From the NCBI GenBank assembly GCA_012845835.1, contig JABAKD010000016.1:5353419-5417418 (forward strand): 64,000 bases of DNA, read 5' to 3'. Position numbers and translations under genes: made by a program. The first letter of the stretch is position 1. The number at the start of each line of letters is the position of its first letter. This document shows, one piece after another, positions 46,901 to 58,900 of the stretch. The DNA is from Undaria pinnatifida (Eukaryota; Sar; Phaeophyceae; Laminariales; Alariaceae). The notes below the pieces were generated by a model. It had not been told where the DNA came from. It was given only the letters and a program-made list of their open reading frames with translations, and did no database searches.

Positions 46901-49900
46901 TTCCCTGCTAGACAGAGTCGTCTTGCGCGTTGCTCTTTTCGATTGCATGCGATAAGACGGAAGGGTGGAGCAAAGGCAGCAGAAAGATTATTAGATCAAC
47001 GCTAAGCCGAAAAGTGCACGCAGGAAGGAAGGAAGGAAGGAAGGAAGGAAGGTAGGTAGGAGTTAGACTTTGTCCGTATGTATGTTTCGTTTTTTGTGTT
47101 TTTTCCATGGTGTTTATTCTTGTTCTACTTTCTGGAAACGTTTTAGAAGCGATCGACGCCAAAGCTCGCTAATGCCGCAAATTGTTGGATGGCATTGGAT
47201 GGCATTGGATGGCATTGGATGGCATTGGATGGCGTTAGATGTCAACAACACCAAGGCCGCGTTAGGGGGGGTACCGATAACCCATTATCACCACTGGATT
47301 TGATCCACTCACACGAGTGACTCTGTACCTCACGGGCAAAAGGATTTTACCCGATTTTTCGGCGCAGCGTAGCTTACCATTCATTCCATTCATGGCGGAT
47401 TCACATCCCCAAATTAAAACAGCACGAAAGCATAATACGGCAAAAATGGAAAAGGGAGACCACTCGCGTGAGTGAACCCGAGTCACGCCACAAAAAAAAC
47501 TAAAAGTGACCCCCCCCGATCGTAGTCTTGATCATCAGTAAAAAAAAACGATTTTTCACCCATTCATAATCCTATCCTTTTTCTTACTGGATGCCTCTTC
47601 TTTTGTGGTTGGTGACATGCAAGATTTTCGTAGCGCCTCCCGATTTTACCGCGCCCCACACAGGACAACCGTCGCCCCACACGGGACAAACAACGCTTCA
47701 ATCAAGACTGGCACATATAGTATGCAGCCTCAGACCGCGGTTCTGCGTACATAGAACATAACTCTCAAAGGTCTCTCTGAACCAAGTTACCTTAGCTCCG
47801 TAATAACTGGGTCATCCCAAGGTAGAGGTCTGCGCTCTTTTGGCCATAGGGTGTTTCTGGTAATGTTGATGTTGATGTTGATGTTAATGTTGATGTTGAT
47901 GTCAGTGTTAATGTTAATGTTGATGCTAATGTTAATGTTAATGTTAATGATAGTGGTAATGTTATTGCTATTGTTAATGTTGATGTTAATGCTAATGTTA
48001 ATGTTGATGCTAATGTTAATGCTAATGTTAATGTTAATGTTGATGTTGATGTTAATGCTAATGTTAATGTTACTTTTGATGTTGATGTTGATGTTGATGC
48101 TAGTGTTAATGTTTATGTTAATGCTAATGTAATGTTAATGTCTATGTTAATGTTACTCAAGCGAGGAACTAGGAACTACCGGGTTGTTCTGATACTTTTT
48201 TAAAGAGAATATTTGTTTTAGGACTACGTACGAGCGAATAAAAAATGTTGGTCGACTTTTGCGCGAGCGAACGCCTTCGAAGTCATGTTTCAGGTGTGAG
48301 ATAGTTGAGCTCCTCGTGTTAGGAGCTCAGAAAATTCTCAAAATCTTCTGCCCCCCTACCTACCGTGGAATGACTCTTAACTTCGTTAGCTCAGGAGGAC
48401 CTACAATTCAGGGACGAGCGCGTTCTGCTATCAGGTTAAGGCCTACAAGTAACAATTCTGAGGGCCACGACTGCAATAGCAGTAGAGGAGCAGCTCTTAT
48501 ACGTCACCCGAAAAAACCTGACTCTGTTTGGGAGAAAAAAATAGTAGAACTAACTAGCCCAAAGAATACAATCCCATGCCATGCCCTAGGTATGCTATCA
48601 GTACGAACAATATTCTACAAAATTCCGGCGATATTGGTCATTTAGTTTCTCAGTGCGAGACATACCCCCGTCAAATCGTGAGTGTTTGCGCTAAAACGTG
48701 CCACCCGTGTCGTAGCGCGCGTGCACGGTAGTGAAGTCAAAATGTGTACGCCGATGAGATTCGGGCCCGCGCACGTATTTTGGTGTAATCAGAAGGACCT
48801 GTTGAGCCAAGGCTAGACGGGAAAACAAGTGTGTGTCACGCAGCTTGCAACGATGAGTATCGACGGTAAAATGTATCGAAGTCACACAGCTGGCGTGTTT
48901 AAAATAGTTTTATAAAATGCTGACAACCCCGCATTATTATTGTTTTTTCCTTCGTAGACAGGGGAGGGGAGGGGAGGGGAGGGGGGCCTCCGTAACCAAG
49001 TGAACATAAATCAAAATAAAGAAGAAAAAAACAACTAGTTTGAACATCATTTTCTTAAGTAATGCGTGCTGTGAGCGTAGGTATCGCTCTGTCTTTTTAA
49101 TTCTGACCATTTTTTTCAGCAGTAGTGTGGTGTGACATCATAGTCGCTTCCTGTTTTTCCCTTGTCGCATGCAGATAGAGGCAGCACTTTCTTGTGCTGA
49201 AACGTTTTTATGAATGACGGGGGCTTCTTAACCTATTAAGAAAATCGTCGGAAACTCGTCAATTTTTTTTTTGTTGAGGGGGGGGGGCGGGGGCATTATT
49301 TTTCTGAGGCCATGGGATTTATTCATCGGGCGGCACTTTTTTCCTTTGATTTTCCCAGCACTATTACACTATTGATCAATCAGTTTTTGCCCTACTAATA
49401 GAAGGCAAAGTGTAGAGCTCCTCCTCAAGTGGTTGTGAGCCTCGGAACACACACATGATGCACACACCTCTGCCGTGAAATGAGCTACTTCAATGACGTC
49501 AGTCACTATGTGGTCTACACCAAGGCTGCGGTAAGGGGAGGGGTATATGTTGAGGAATTAGTGAGGTATTAGTCCGTTTGACCACTCGTAAAAGGTTAAC
49601 CGAGTGCCTACCCAAACTAAGTCTTAAAACACTCTCCCCCCTTGAAACGGCGGGATAGTAGGTCGGCGCCGGGTATACTGGCGGATGTGTCAATATCCAG
49701 GCGGTTTCATTTCCTGGGTATACCGTGGAGAGTATTCTTCAAGTTCGACATGGGGAAAGTCATAAGAGTTTTGCTATTGATGCATGGTGGGATTCGAACC
49801 CACGATCCCAAAACCCATGGTCCTGTCGACGACGCCATCTTTTTAAGGAATTAGTGGGGTATTAGTCCGTTTGACCACTTGCAAAAGGTTAACCAAGTGC

Positions 49901-52900
49901 CTACCCAAACTAAGCCTTATAAAATGTTCATATGCCCCCGCTTGCACACCTTTCACTATATACCTCACGGACGAAACGACTTTTTTCAGGCCACTTTTTT
50001 TGTTGACGCAGGGTAGCTGACCACTCCTTTTCGGATCCATGTCGCTAAGCTTTTGAAAAAACAGCAGGGAAGCTTGAGAACGCCAAAAGGAACAGGGGAG
50101 CATCACTCGCGCGAGTGACCCCGAGCCATTGCAAAAAAATAAGAAAAAAAAATGGGGAGCCCCTTACCGTGTCCTTGGTAGTGCTATGACAAAAAAAAAC
50201 ATGGTTTTCTGCACCTACCTGCTGCTCCTGGAGCTTCTCCCGGCAAGAAACGATCGACGTCAGGCACTCCGCGTAGTGCTTTTCGCTCTCGTGCACGGGG
50301 ATTGCCTCCTTCTCAACCCCCCTCCCGGTGTGGTCCGTTCTGGCTTCTTCTCGCGTCTTCTGCTGAGTCAGCATCAGAGACGCGATCTTCTTTTGCCATT
50401 CACCGTTTTGCTGAGAAGAAAAAAAAGGACGTTACGTTCATTCCGTCCAGCACACGAGGGTGGGCGGCAATATGCGACGAGTTAGACAATAGGCTTCCTG
50501 TGTGTCTTGCCCAGCTCTTATCCCATACTGTTTCCAAGCAACTTGGTGTGTAAGTTATCATGTATAGGTGGTAGTACGGAGGTGAGCATGAGCATCAGGG
50601 ACCGAACATTCTTGCACCTTTCAACTTTTTTCTGAGAAAGAGTGGTAGTACGGAGGTGAGCATGAGCATCAGGGACCGAACATTCTTGCACCTTTCAACT
50701 TTTTTCTGAGAAAGAAAATCGGTGTGAATTTCAATACGTTGAGGGTAGGAGCAGGCGGCAGTAGTAGCGAACGTCGAACACCTGTGGCAAGGTGATAAGG
50801 GAATATGCGGTAACACCGGCCGCTGCAGTGAAGTGAAACACGATGTTCATCTATATATATGTACAAGGTTCCCCTGCAGGATATGGTTCGCATGGAAATC
50901 CTGGGGGTGTCGGAAGTTGGGAAAGGGGGAACATAGATAGGCGTACCTGCTGTAGGAACTCTAACCAGGGTACAGTACAACGTAAAAAGCTCTTGAAAAC
51001 TAAATAAAAGACAAGTACTAATAGCCACCGCGGGTCAAGTCACGTCGGTGGCTCAAGTCGTGCCGACGCACATCTCCAATAGTACCGGTACCGGCAATGC
51101 ACAGAGAAGGTTGCGATGTGAAATATATGAAAATCGCGTTCGGATAATTGCGGTTTTACAGCGTTCGGAGTTACGTACGTACGCGTTATTAGGGCCATAT
51201 CGGGGATTCGTCCGCACTATCTCCGGGAGGGGATGAATTGTGTACGTCTTCGGGGTGTAGAAGGGTTTCCACTGGTGTGTTGAGCGTTCCCTCATACCGG
51301 GGGTAGGGGACACATTTACTTACCGCAATTTTTTCAGTTACTACTCACGGCTGACTTTGCTACGGTTAACTACCCGAACCAACCAAACAACCATCCAGGG
51401 TGATGCACGAAGGCGAGTGTGACCGAAAACAAACTCTTCAGTTTGGACACGTACCAGAATAGCATATATAATGCCTCCTGGACAAAAATAGGAAACTCTA
51501 GATACTGGCAGGCCAGCATCCAAAACTATCCGAAACACCGCACTATATCACAAGCACCTGCTTACCTTAACTAGCTCTTCTTTCTCTTTCAGTGCTTCGT
51601 CGATACGTCTTCGCACATCTTCTCTCGCTTCCTTGTGCCTGCGCTCCCTTTCCACCTGACGTCGAGGCAGGCGGGCGCACGGGACGTCGGGATGCGGGGG
51701 CCATTTTCAAGAAAAGAAACGCGCCAGTGGCACCTTCACGCCAGCACAGTACTGCATACGAACAGCGTTCCTCGTACACTCGAAGCTACCTGTGCTGGGA
51801 CTCGAGTACAAGTGCTTAAAACAAGCGTAAAGATAGGCCTCATCTGGTATCATATTACAAAAGACCATATCGTAGTAAAAAGCACACGAAAAAAAACTAA
51901 ATAGTCCCCTTTTTTCAAGAACCATATTTGTTTTACGTGCCTTCGTTTGTATCGCGCAGAGGGATCAACATTCACATCGCCCGTTACCATTTTCAACGTT
52001 TTTTTTGCTAACTCGCGCTTTCGCGCTTTCCGTTATTCGATTCTATCACAAGAAGTCCCTAACAAGCCGTAAGAGTACGCTCTCGCGGGTGCTCGAACCA
52101 AGCCAAATCGGTCTTACAAGTTGAGAGGTTAACCCACTAGATCATCGGGGAAGCTTACCCTATACCCCTTACTAACCGTAACCCTTATGATATCTCTACT
52201 AACCCTAACCCTTTTCCCTAACCCTAGCCTTAAGGTCTTGCTATTGTTCTTGTAACCCACCTGTTCTCGTCTGTCGGCCCTTTCCGCGGCCTCCTGGTTC
52301 CTTTTTTCTTCCCACTCGAGCATCTTCACGTCAAGCCAAGCGTCAAGCCAAGAACAATGTTAAGGAATGGCGGATGGCAAAATGGGGTGAGTGCACAACA
52401 ACGGTGGAATTTCCTAAGGCTTTTCACAAATCACGATCCGACCCATGAGTCGGGTCAGGAGCTGTTTTCCAACATTTCGCGAGTCGAGTCGGGTCGGGTC
52501 GGGTCGGGTCGGGTCGGGTCGGGTCGGGTCGGGTCGGGTCGGGTCGGGTCGGGTCGGGTCGGGTCGGGTCAGGTCGGGTCGGGTCGGGTCGGGTCGGGTC
52601 GGGTCGGGTAAGGAGGTGTTATAAATCTTACGGGTGGGGCGGGGTTGAGTCTGGAGGTTGTCAAATCTCGCTAGTCGGATCGATCCACGAGAAGGAATTC
52701 GACCCGTGAAAAATCGTGGGGTTTCGATCCACGAAGAGGGTGTTTTTCCCTGTGACAGTAGTGACTATTGCAGACTACGGGTACGCAGGTCGGAGACGAA
52801 GAGCGGGCACTCTATGGCCTTGCTTATTCAGGTTGTATCCTCGATATCGTCCCTCTCGGGTGTGGAATTAACTCATGTCTTGGGAATTACAGGACGATGT

Positions 52901-55900
52901 TTTTTATCGTCCCCTTACAAAAAAAAATCTATTGAATACTGTCATTGTTCTATTTACGTCCAGCCCAAAATACGATAATAGCACTCCTGGGATGAGCCTA
53001 ACTAACCAAACAAAACATCAACTTCGAACGATTCGGTTGTGTTCATGGTTTATCATCCATGCTCCATAACTTGATTGCACGCACATTTTGGAAATGCGGA
53101 CAGAACAACCAACGGTAGTCTTTAGCGCAATCTTGGGGTAGTGTCATAGGCGGGGGCGCGTATAAAAAGCGACAAATGAGGCGCCACAGGCAAACAAACC
53201 TGTTCCGGCGACATGTTTGTGTCCACCTCGTACACTTCATCTTCAATCAACTCCGCCTTACGTTCCCCGTCATCTTCTTCGATGCCCAAGTGCTGCTGGA
53301 TCTGTCAATCGCGGAGAGTTGCGCAAAGGCGATGACTAAAAAGGCGGGGACCTCTATGACACGTGTGGCGCGTATACCAGCTCAATGCCGATGTGTGTGC
53401 GACGTTGAACCCGCTTGCGATGCTGTTGTATGCACGAAGCAAGTACAACATCTTTAACAGAATACGAATTCGACGGCAGAACACGCACGGAAAATCCACC
53501 ACGTACCAACCATTTGTTCCGATGGAAGCACACAGAGAGTCCTGCAAGGGCGATAGCCACAATGCGGGGGAGCGAAATCAAAAGGCGGGGACGCCGCGTG
53601 AGGGCGATCAAAAACGGGGGGGGAGGAAATGGGGCGGAACATGCGAACAGCAGTCGACTACCAACCGTTTTACGATGGACACGAGAGAGCGCGGCACACA
53701 CGCGGACGGCAGCAGTCGACAACCAACCGTTTCGCGATGAGCACATCAGTCTCAAAGTTCGCTCAACCCTCCGCAGGTATCTTCCCTTTTCCCCCCCGAT
53801 CTACGTCTTCATTCTAATTGCGCGTAGGGGTCAGCATTCCCACTGTTCGTGTATGTTCATTCATCGTTTTTTGTCCAGCTCGCACTTTCGTGCCGACATT
53901 AGGAAAGGGAACGTGGTGAATTTTTCTGTTGTTTTGGAACGCGCCGAGAATCAAACCAGGACGCTTGCTCCAGCAAAGGTGACAATTTAACCTGTTGAGC
54001 TGCTTATCACCCTATCGTTGCCGAGCAAACGAAACACCAACAAGCACCAGGCAGCTCACCCTAGCCTATCGTTGCGGAGTAAACGAAACCAAAATAAGTA
54101 CCAGGCAGCTCTTTACCAGGGCAAGCCAAGAATGGAATGCCACGACGGTAGCACGGGGTATACACCACGTGGATAGCTCGCAACCAACCTGCTTAGCCGT
54201 CTTTTCAGCAGTCCTTTCTGCCATCTGCTGGATCAAAGCGAGGGAGGCCCCTGCTTTCTTGTAGCACAGGTGTATGGTGCTGCCGTAGAGGTCGTTTACA
54301 ATCTGGGAAGGAGAGGCAGCGGAAAAAGCGAGGGCGGAAGGGCAGAACACTCGGACGCGAGCTACGGTAGGAGTGCACTAATACGTTATGCAGGGCTTTT
54401 CAATAGCCACGAGCCGGCACGCTGGCTGGGTCAGGAGTTTTTCAAAAACTCGTGGGTCGAGTCAGGTCGGGTCAGGAGGAGTTTGAAATCTCACGGATCC
54501 GGTCGGGTCGGGTCGGGTCGGGTCGGGTCGGGTCGGGTCGGGTCGGGTCGGGTCGGGTCGGGTCGGGTCCGGTCGGGTCGGGTCGGGTCGGGTCGGGTCG
54601 GGTCGGGTCGAGTCGGGTCGGGTCGGGGCGGGGCGGGGCGGGGCGGGGCGGGGCGGGTCGAGGCGGGGCGGGGCGAGGCGGGGCGGGGCGGGGCAGAGGG
54701 TTTATACTCTCACGGGTCGGGCCGGGTCACCCTGACCCGATCTGTGACCCGCGACAAACTATCCGACCCATGCAAAGCGTTGAAATTTATGTAGAATGAT
54801 GTAGAATGATGTAGGTATACACAGTCGTTCCATGGTAGGGGTTGCAGTTGTTAAACGAAACGTTTGTGAGCTGCTGAGCTCCTCAAGCGTGGAACTATCG
54901 GTTGGTACGATATTCTTACGATAATATTTTTGTTTTAGGACTACTTAGTCCGTAAAAAAGTGTTGGTCGAGTTGCGCGAAACGAGTGTCTTCGAAAAGCC
55001 ATGTGTCGGGTGATGATATCGAGGTGATGATATCGAGCCCCCAAAAGTGTTAGGAGCTCAGAAAAATCTTAGAATCTGCTGCACCCCTAGCGCGGGATGG
55101 CTCTGCACCAAGCAAAAATGGTGGGGCTCCTCGCGTGAGGATCTCTACATCTCACGCGAAAAAAGCTTTCAAGGAGACGTGGAAGTGCAATCCGATGAGC
55201 AATCCCATGGCGTAGGTAGGTTAAAGAAAAACAGACACATACTGCGGTAGATATGCAAGGTTCTTGACTTGCGGAGCTCTATACCTCACTGATTTTGATT
55301 AAACTGATTTTGAATAAACTGATTTTGGTTACACCGATTTTGATTACACTGATTTTGATTACACTGATTTTGATTAAAATGATTTTGATTAAACTGATTT
55401 TGATTACACTGATTTTGATTAAACTGATTTTAATTAAACTGATTTTGATCAAACTGATTTTGATTAAACTGATTTTGATTACACTGATTTTGATTGAACT
55501 GATTTTGATTACACTGGTTTTGACTAAACTCATTTTGATTAAACTGATTTTGATTACACTGATTTTGATTAAACTGATTTTGATTACACTGATTTTGATT
55601 ACACTGATTTTGATTACACTGATTTTGATTAAACTGATTTTGATTAAATTGATTTTGATTAAACTGATTTTGATTGAACTGATTTTGATTAAACTAATTT
55701 TGATTACACTGATCTTGATTGCACTGATTTTGATTAAACTGATTTTGATTAAACTGATTTCGATTAAACTGATTTTGATTAAACTGATTTTGACTAAACT
55801 GATTTTGATTAAACTGATTTTGATTAAACTGATTGTGATTGAACTGATTTTGATTACACTGATTTGATTTAACTGAATTGATCAAACCGATTTGGATTAA

Positions 55901-58900
55901 ACTGGATTGGATTAAACTGGTTTTGGTTAAACTGATTTGATTAAATGATTTGATTAAACTGATTTGGTTAAACTTATGTTGATTACACTGGTTTTGATTA
56001 AACTGATTGTGATTGAACTTATTGTGATTAAACCGACGAACGAAACCCACACGTGGCCTAGCCATACAAAAAAAAAAAACGTATTGCTCTTATTGAAACT
56101 AAATGATAAAAGCTCCGACGAGAGATTGGGTTTATCGTCTTTAGAGCCCTGGGACGCCTCTATGCCCTAACTCCAACTATAGCATCTCCACAAACGGGTT
56201 TCCAGTTCTAGACCGGTTAAGGAGCCCCGGCATCCACACGACAAAAACAGTTTGAGCCAAAAGGTGCTATGAATCCTCTATAGTATGATAGCAACACGCG
56301 TCTCCGGCATCGGTCACGCGAAACAGTCCGAGCTAAAGGGGCGGAGGATGTAACCAAGGCTCCACGGCAGGGTATCATAGAGTACCCCCACTTTCACTAC
56401 CGTGTTTTCATCACTCGCACGAGTGACTCTTTACCTCACGGGCAAAAAGACTTGAGGCGATTTTCTTTGGCGCAGGGTGGTAAGCTTACCATTCGACGAT
56501 TCCACCATTGCACCATTCCACCATTCCACCATTCCATTATTTCGGATTTCATATCGATAAAATAAAAGAAAACAGCACCAAACATTTAGACTGCCAAGAA
56601 AAACAGGGGGGGGTCACTCGCGCGAGTAATCCCGAGCGACTACAAAAAAAAAGAAAAAAGCGACCCCCCCTACCCGTAGCAGCCTGTGTCAGGAGCCGTG
56701 TTACACACGGGCGCGTGCTACGATACGAGTAGCACTTGCACTTTTAGGCTCCAGCATTGTTTTCTGTATGACGAAGCTCCTTGATCCAAACTCGTCGAAA
56801 TTTTGTCTTTTTGTTTTTTTTGCAAAACAACGATCTCTTTTTTGGGCACATCCTATATAATAGGGCCTTGGGACTGTTCATCGGGTTTGTTTGCACTTTT
56901 CATGTTGAAAAAGAAAACGTTTTTGTTTTTGTTTTGTTTTGTTTTGGGGGGGAGGAGGGTGTAAGGCTCTCCTCGTGTGAGGAACCTTAGGAGGACAAGA
57001 ATAGGGCGCACCATCTCTACCGCGGAGCATGGCGACATGGTCATACTCATACCGCTGCACATTCTTCCTAGATGCTTGAGAATAAGGATCGCCCTCGTCG
57101 CGCTTTTAGTTTGCTAAGCATATAATGTAGCTGGTGAGGGCTACAACTACGAACAACAACCGTTTTAGCTTTCGAAATAATAGTACCAGGTACAAAAAAT
57201 GGAATGAAAACTGCAGCTGCTGGTCCCAACCCAACTTCTTTACGAACAAAAAATTGGTTTTGAAAAAGCTATGAAACATTTAGCCAATCAAACACCTAGT
57301 ACATGTTAGGTTACGCCCGCGCTATTAAAGAGGTCGCCACTGGGCTAAGGCGGATTCAATATCTTCGGCATAGTGGCGGGTGACGAAGCCGAAGTCCATC
57401 TGAAAGCCGCTGCTTCCATACACTAGTGCCAAACATCTTCACAGGCACTGTAGAGGGAGACCGGCACCACTCAATCGGCACTATAGAGAGCAACCGGCAT
57501 TAACCAACCGGTACTGTAGAAGAACCTCTACCTTGTAATTATCCATTCTTCTTTTACCGGTACCTACCTTCGGCATAGCGACGGTGACGAATCCAACGCC
57601 TATCTGATAGCTGCAGGTTCCGTACACTAGTGCCAGGCGATTTCACGGGCACTATAGAGGGAAAACGGCACTACTCAATCGGCACTGTAGAGGTACCCCT
57701 ACCGTACTATGTTTCGTCCTTCGCTTACTTACTTTCGGCATGGTGACGGTGACGAAGCCGAAACCCATCTGAAAGCCGCTGCTTCCGTACACTAGGGCGA
57801 AACGATTTCACAGGCACTATACAGAAAACTGTCACTACTTTATCGGCACTATTGAGGGACCTCCACCATGCTTCGCTTACTTACCTTCGGCACGGTGACG
57901 GCGACGAAGTTGAAGCCCATCTGAAAACCGCTGCTTCCGTGCACTAGGGTTAAACGATATCACAGGCACTATAGAGGGCAACCGGTACTACTCAGCCGGC
58001 TTTATAGAGGGACGTCTACAAATGCTTCGCTTACTTACCTTCGGCATAGTGACGGTGACGAAGCCAAAGCCCATCTGAAAGCCGTTGCTTCCGTAGACTA
58101 GTGCAAGGTCCGTCACGGGTGACACTTTTTCCGTGTATCGCGACATCTGTTGTTAGACAGCGGGGGGGGGTCGCCAAAGGCGTGAAACCGTGTAAACATA
58201 AGTTGTAGGTATTCTTACACAGCGAGGGAAGTCGCCAAAATACGGACAACATTGGAATAATACGACTTTTTGTTATGGAATTCTGTCACAACATGTGAGA
58301 TATACGTATCTCAGTCTGGTGAATCAAAATCAAATTACACGTACAATACGTGAGCGGGTAGAGACGAGTTGTCGGAGTTATATCTTGCACAAGATGCGCG
58401 CCCTCAGCCCGGTGTATCACACTCTGTCTACACGGATAAAAATGACGCACGAGAGGATAGGAATGTGCCGGCCATGTCAAGACGTGAGGGGGGGCTTGCA
58501 TAGGATGGGAGTGTAGGTTGTATCACGGAACCACAACACGGAAGTAATCCATCTCTTCATTGAGTAGCTACGTATGAGCAGTCAGAGATGCGAATGCACC
58601 GCAGCGTCTATTGGAATCTTGACTGGACGCAAACAAACGCCAAGCCCCGACATTGCGGGCCATTCTTTTCGTTCATTGTCCTCGGTTTCTTCAGTCCTTG
58701 CTTTGTACATACACCCATCCCCGCCCCCTTTCCCTTCCGTGTGTGCAGCTACGAATCACAGCATATCAGTCGTCTCTTTCTAAAACATGTTTGAGCAGTC
58801 AAAACCTGCGAATGAGCAGTCGTGTTTGTCTACGAATATCTCGCCTGAACGCAGAGAAACACCGTGTCCCGGCCTTGCGGATCTATTCCGCTTTCTTTTT

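Noticed and set aside
47851..48132. Met-Leu repeat frame
   Set aside because: Hexamer microsatellite TTAATG/TTGATG.
49782..49840. tRNA gene on the minus strand
   Set aside because: Box B GGTTCGAATCC and a T stem are good, but I could not form a proper anticodon stem or acceptor stem; listed as tRNA-like only.
49553..49930. Miniature LTR element (TRIM) with 78-bp terminal repeats
   Set aside because: No primer-binding site next to the left repeat, no polypurine tract and no TG...CA ends; kept as direct repeats.
55295..56065. Ile/Leu-rich and Asn/Gln-rich frames up to 190 codons
   Set aside because: 15-bp AT-rich minisatellite; a multiple-of-three unit keeps the frame open.
57351..58110. RNA-recognition motif suggested by GFGFVTV
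   Set aside because: Resembles RNP1 by chance; the surrounding pattern VTDLALV...IHLCYKK fits an MABP repeat, and no RNP2 is present.
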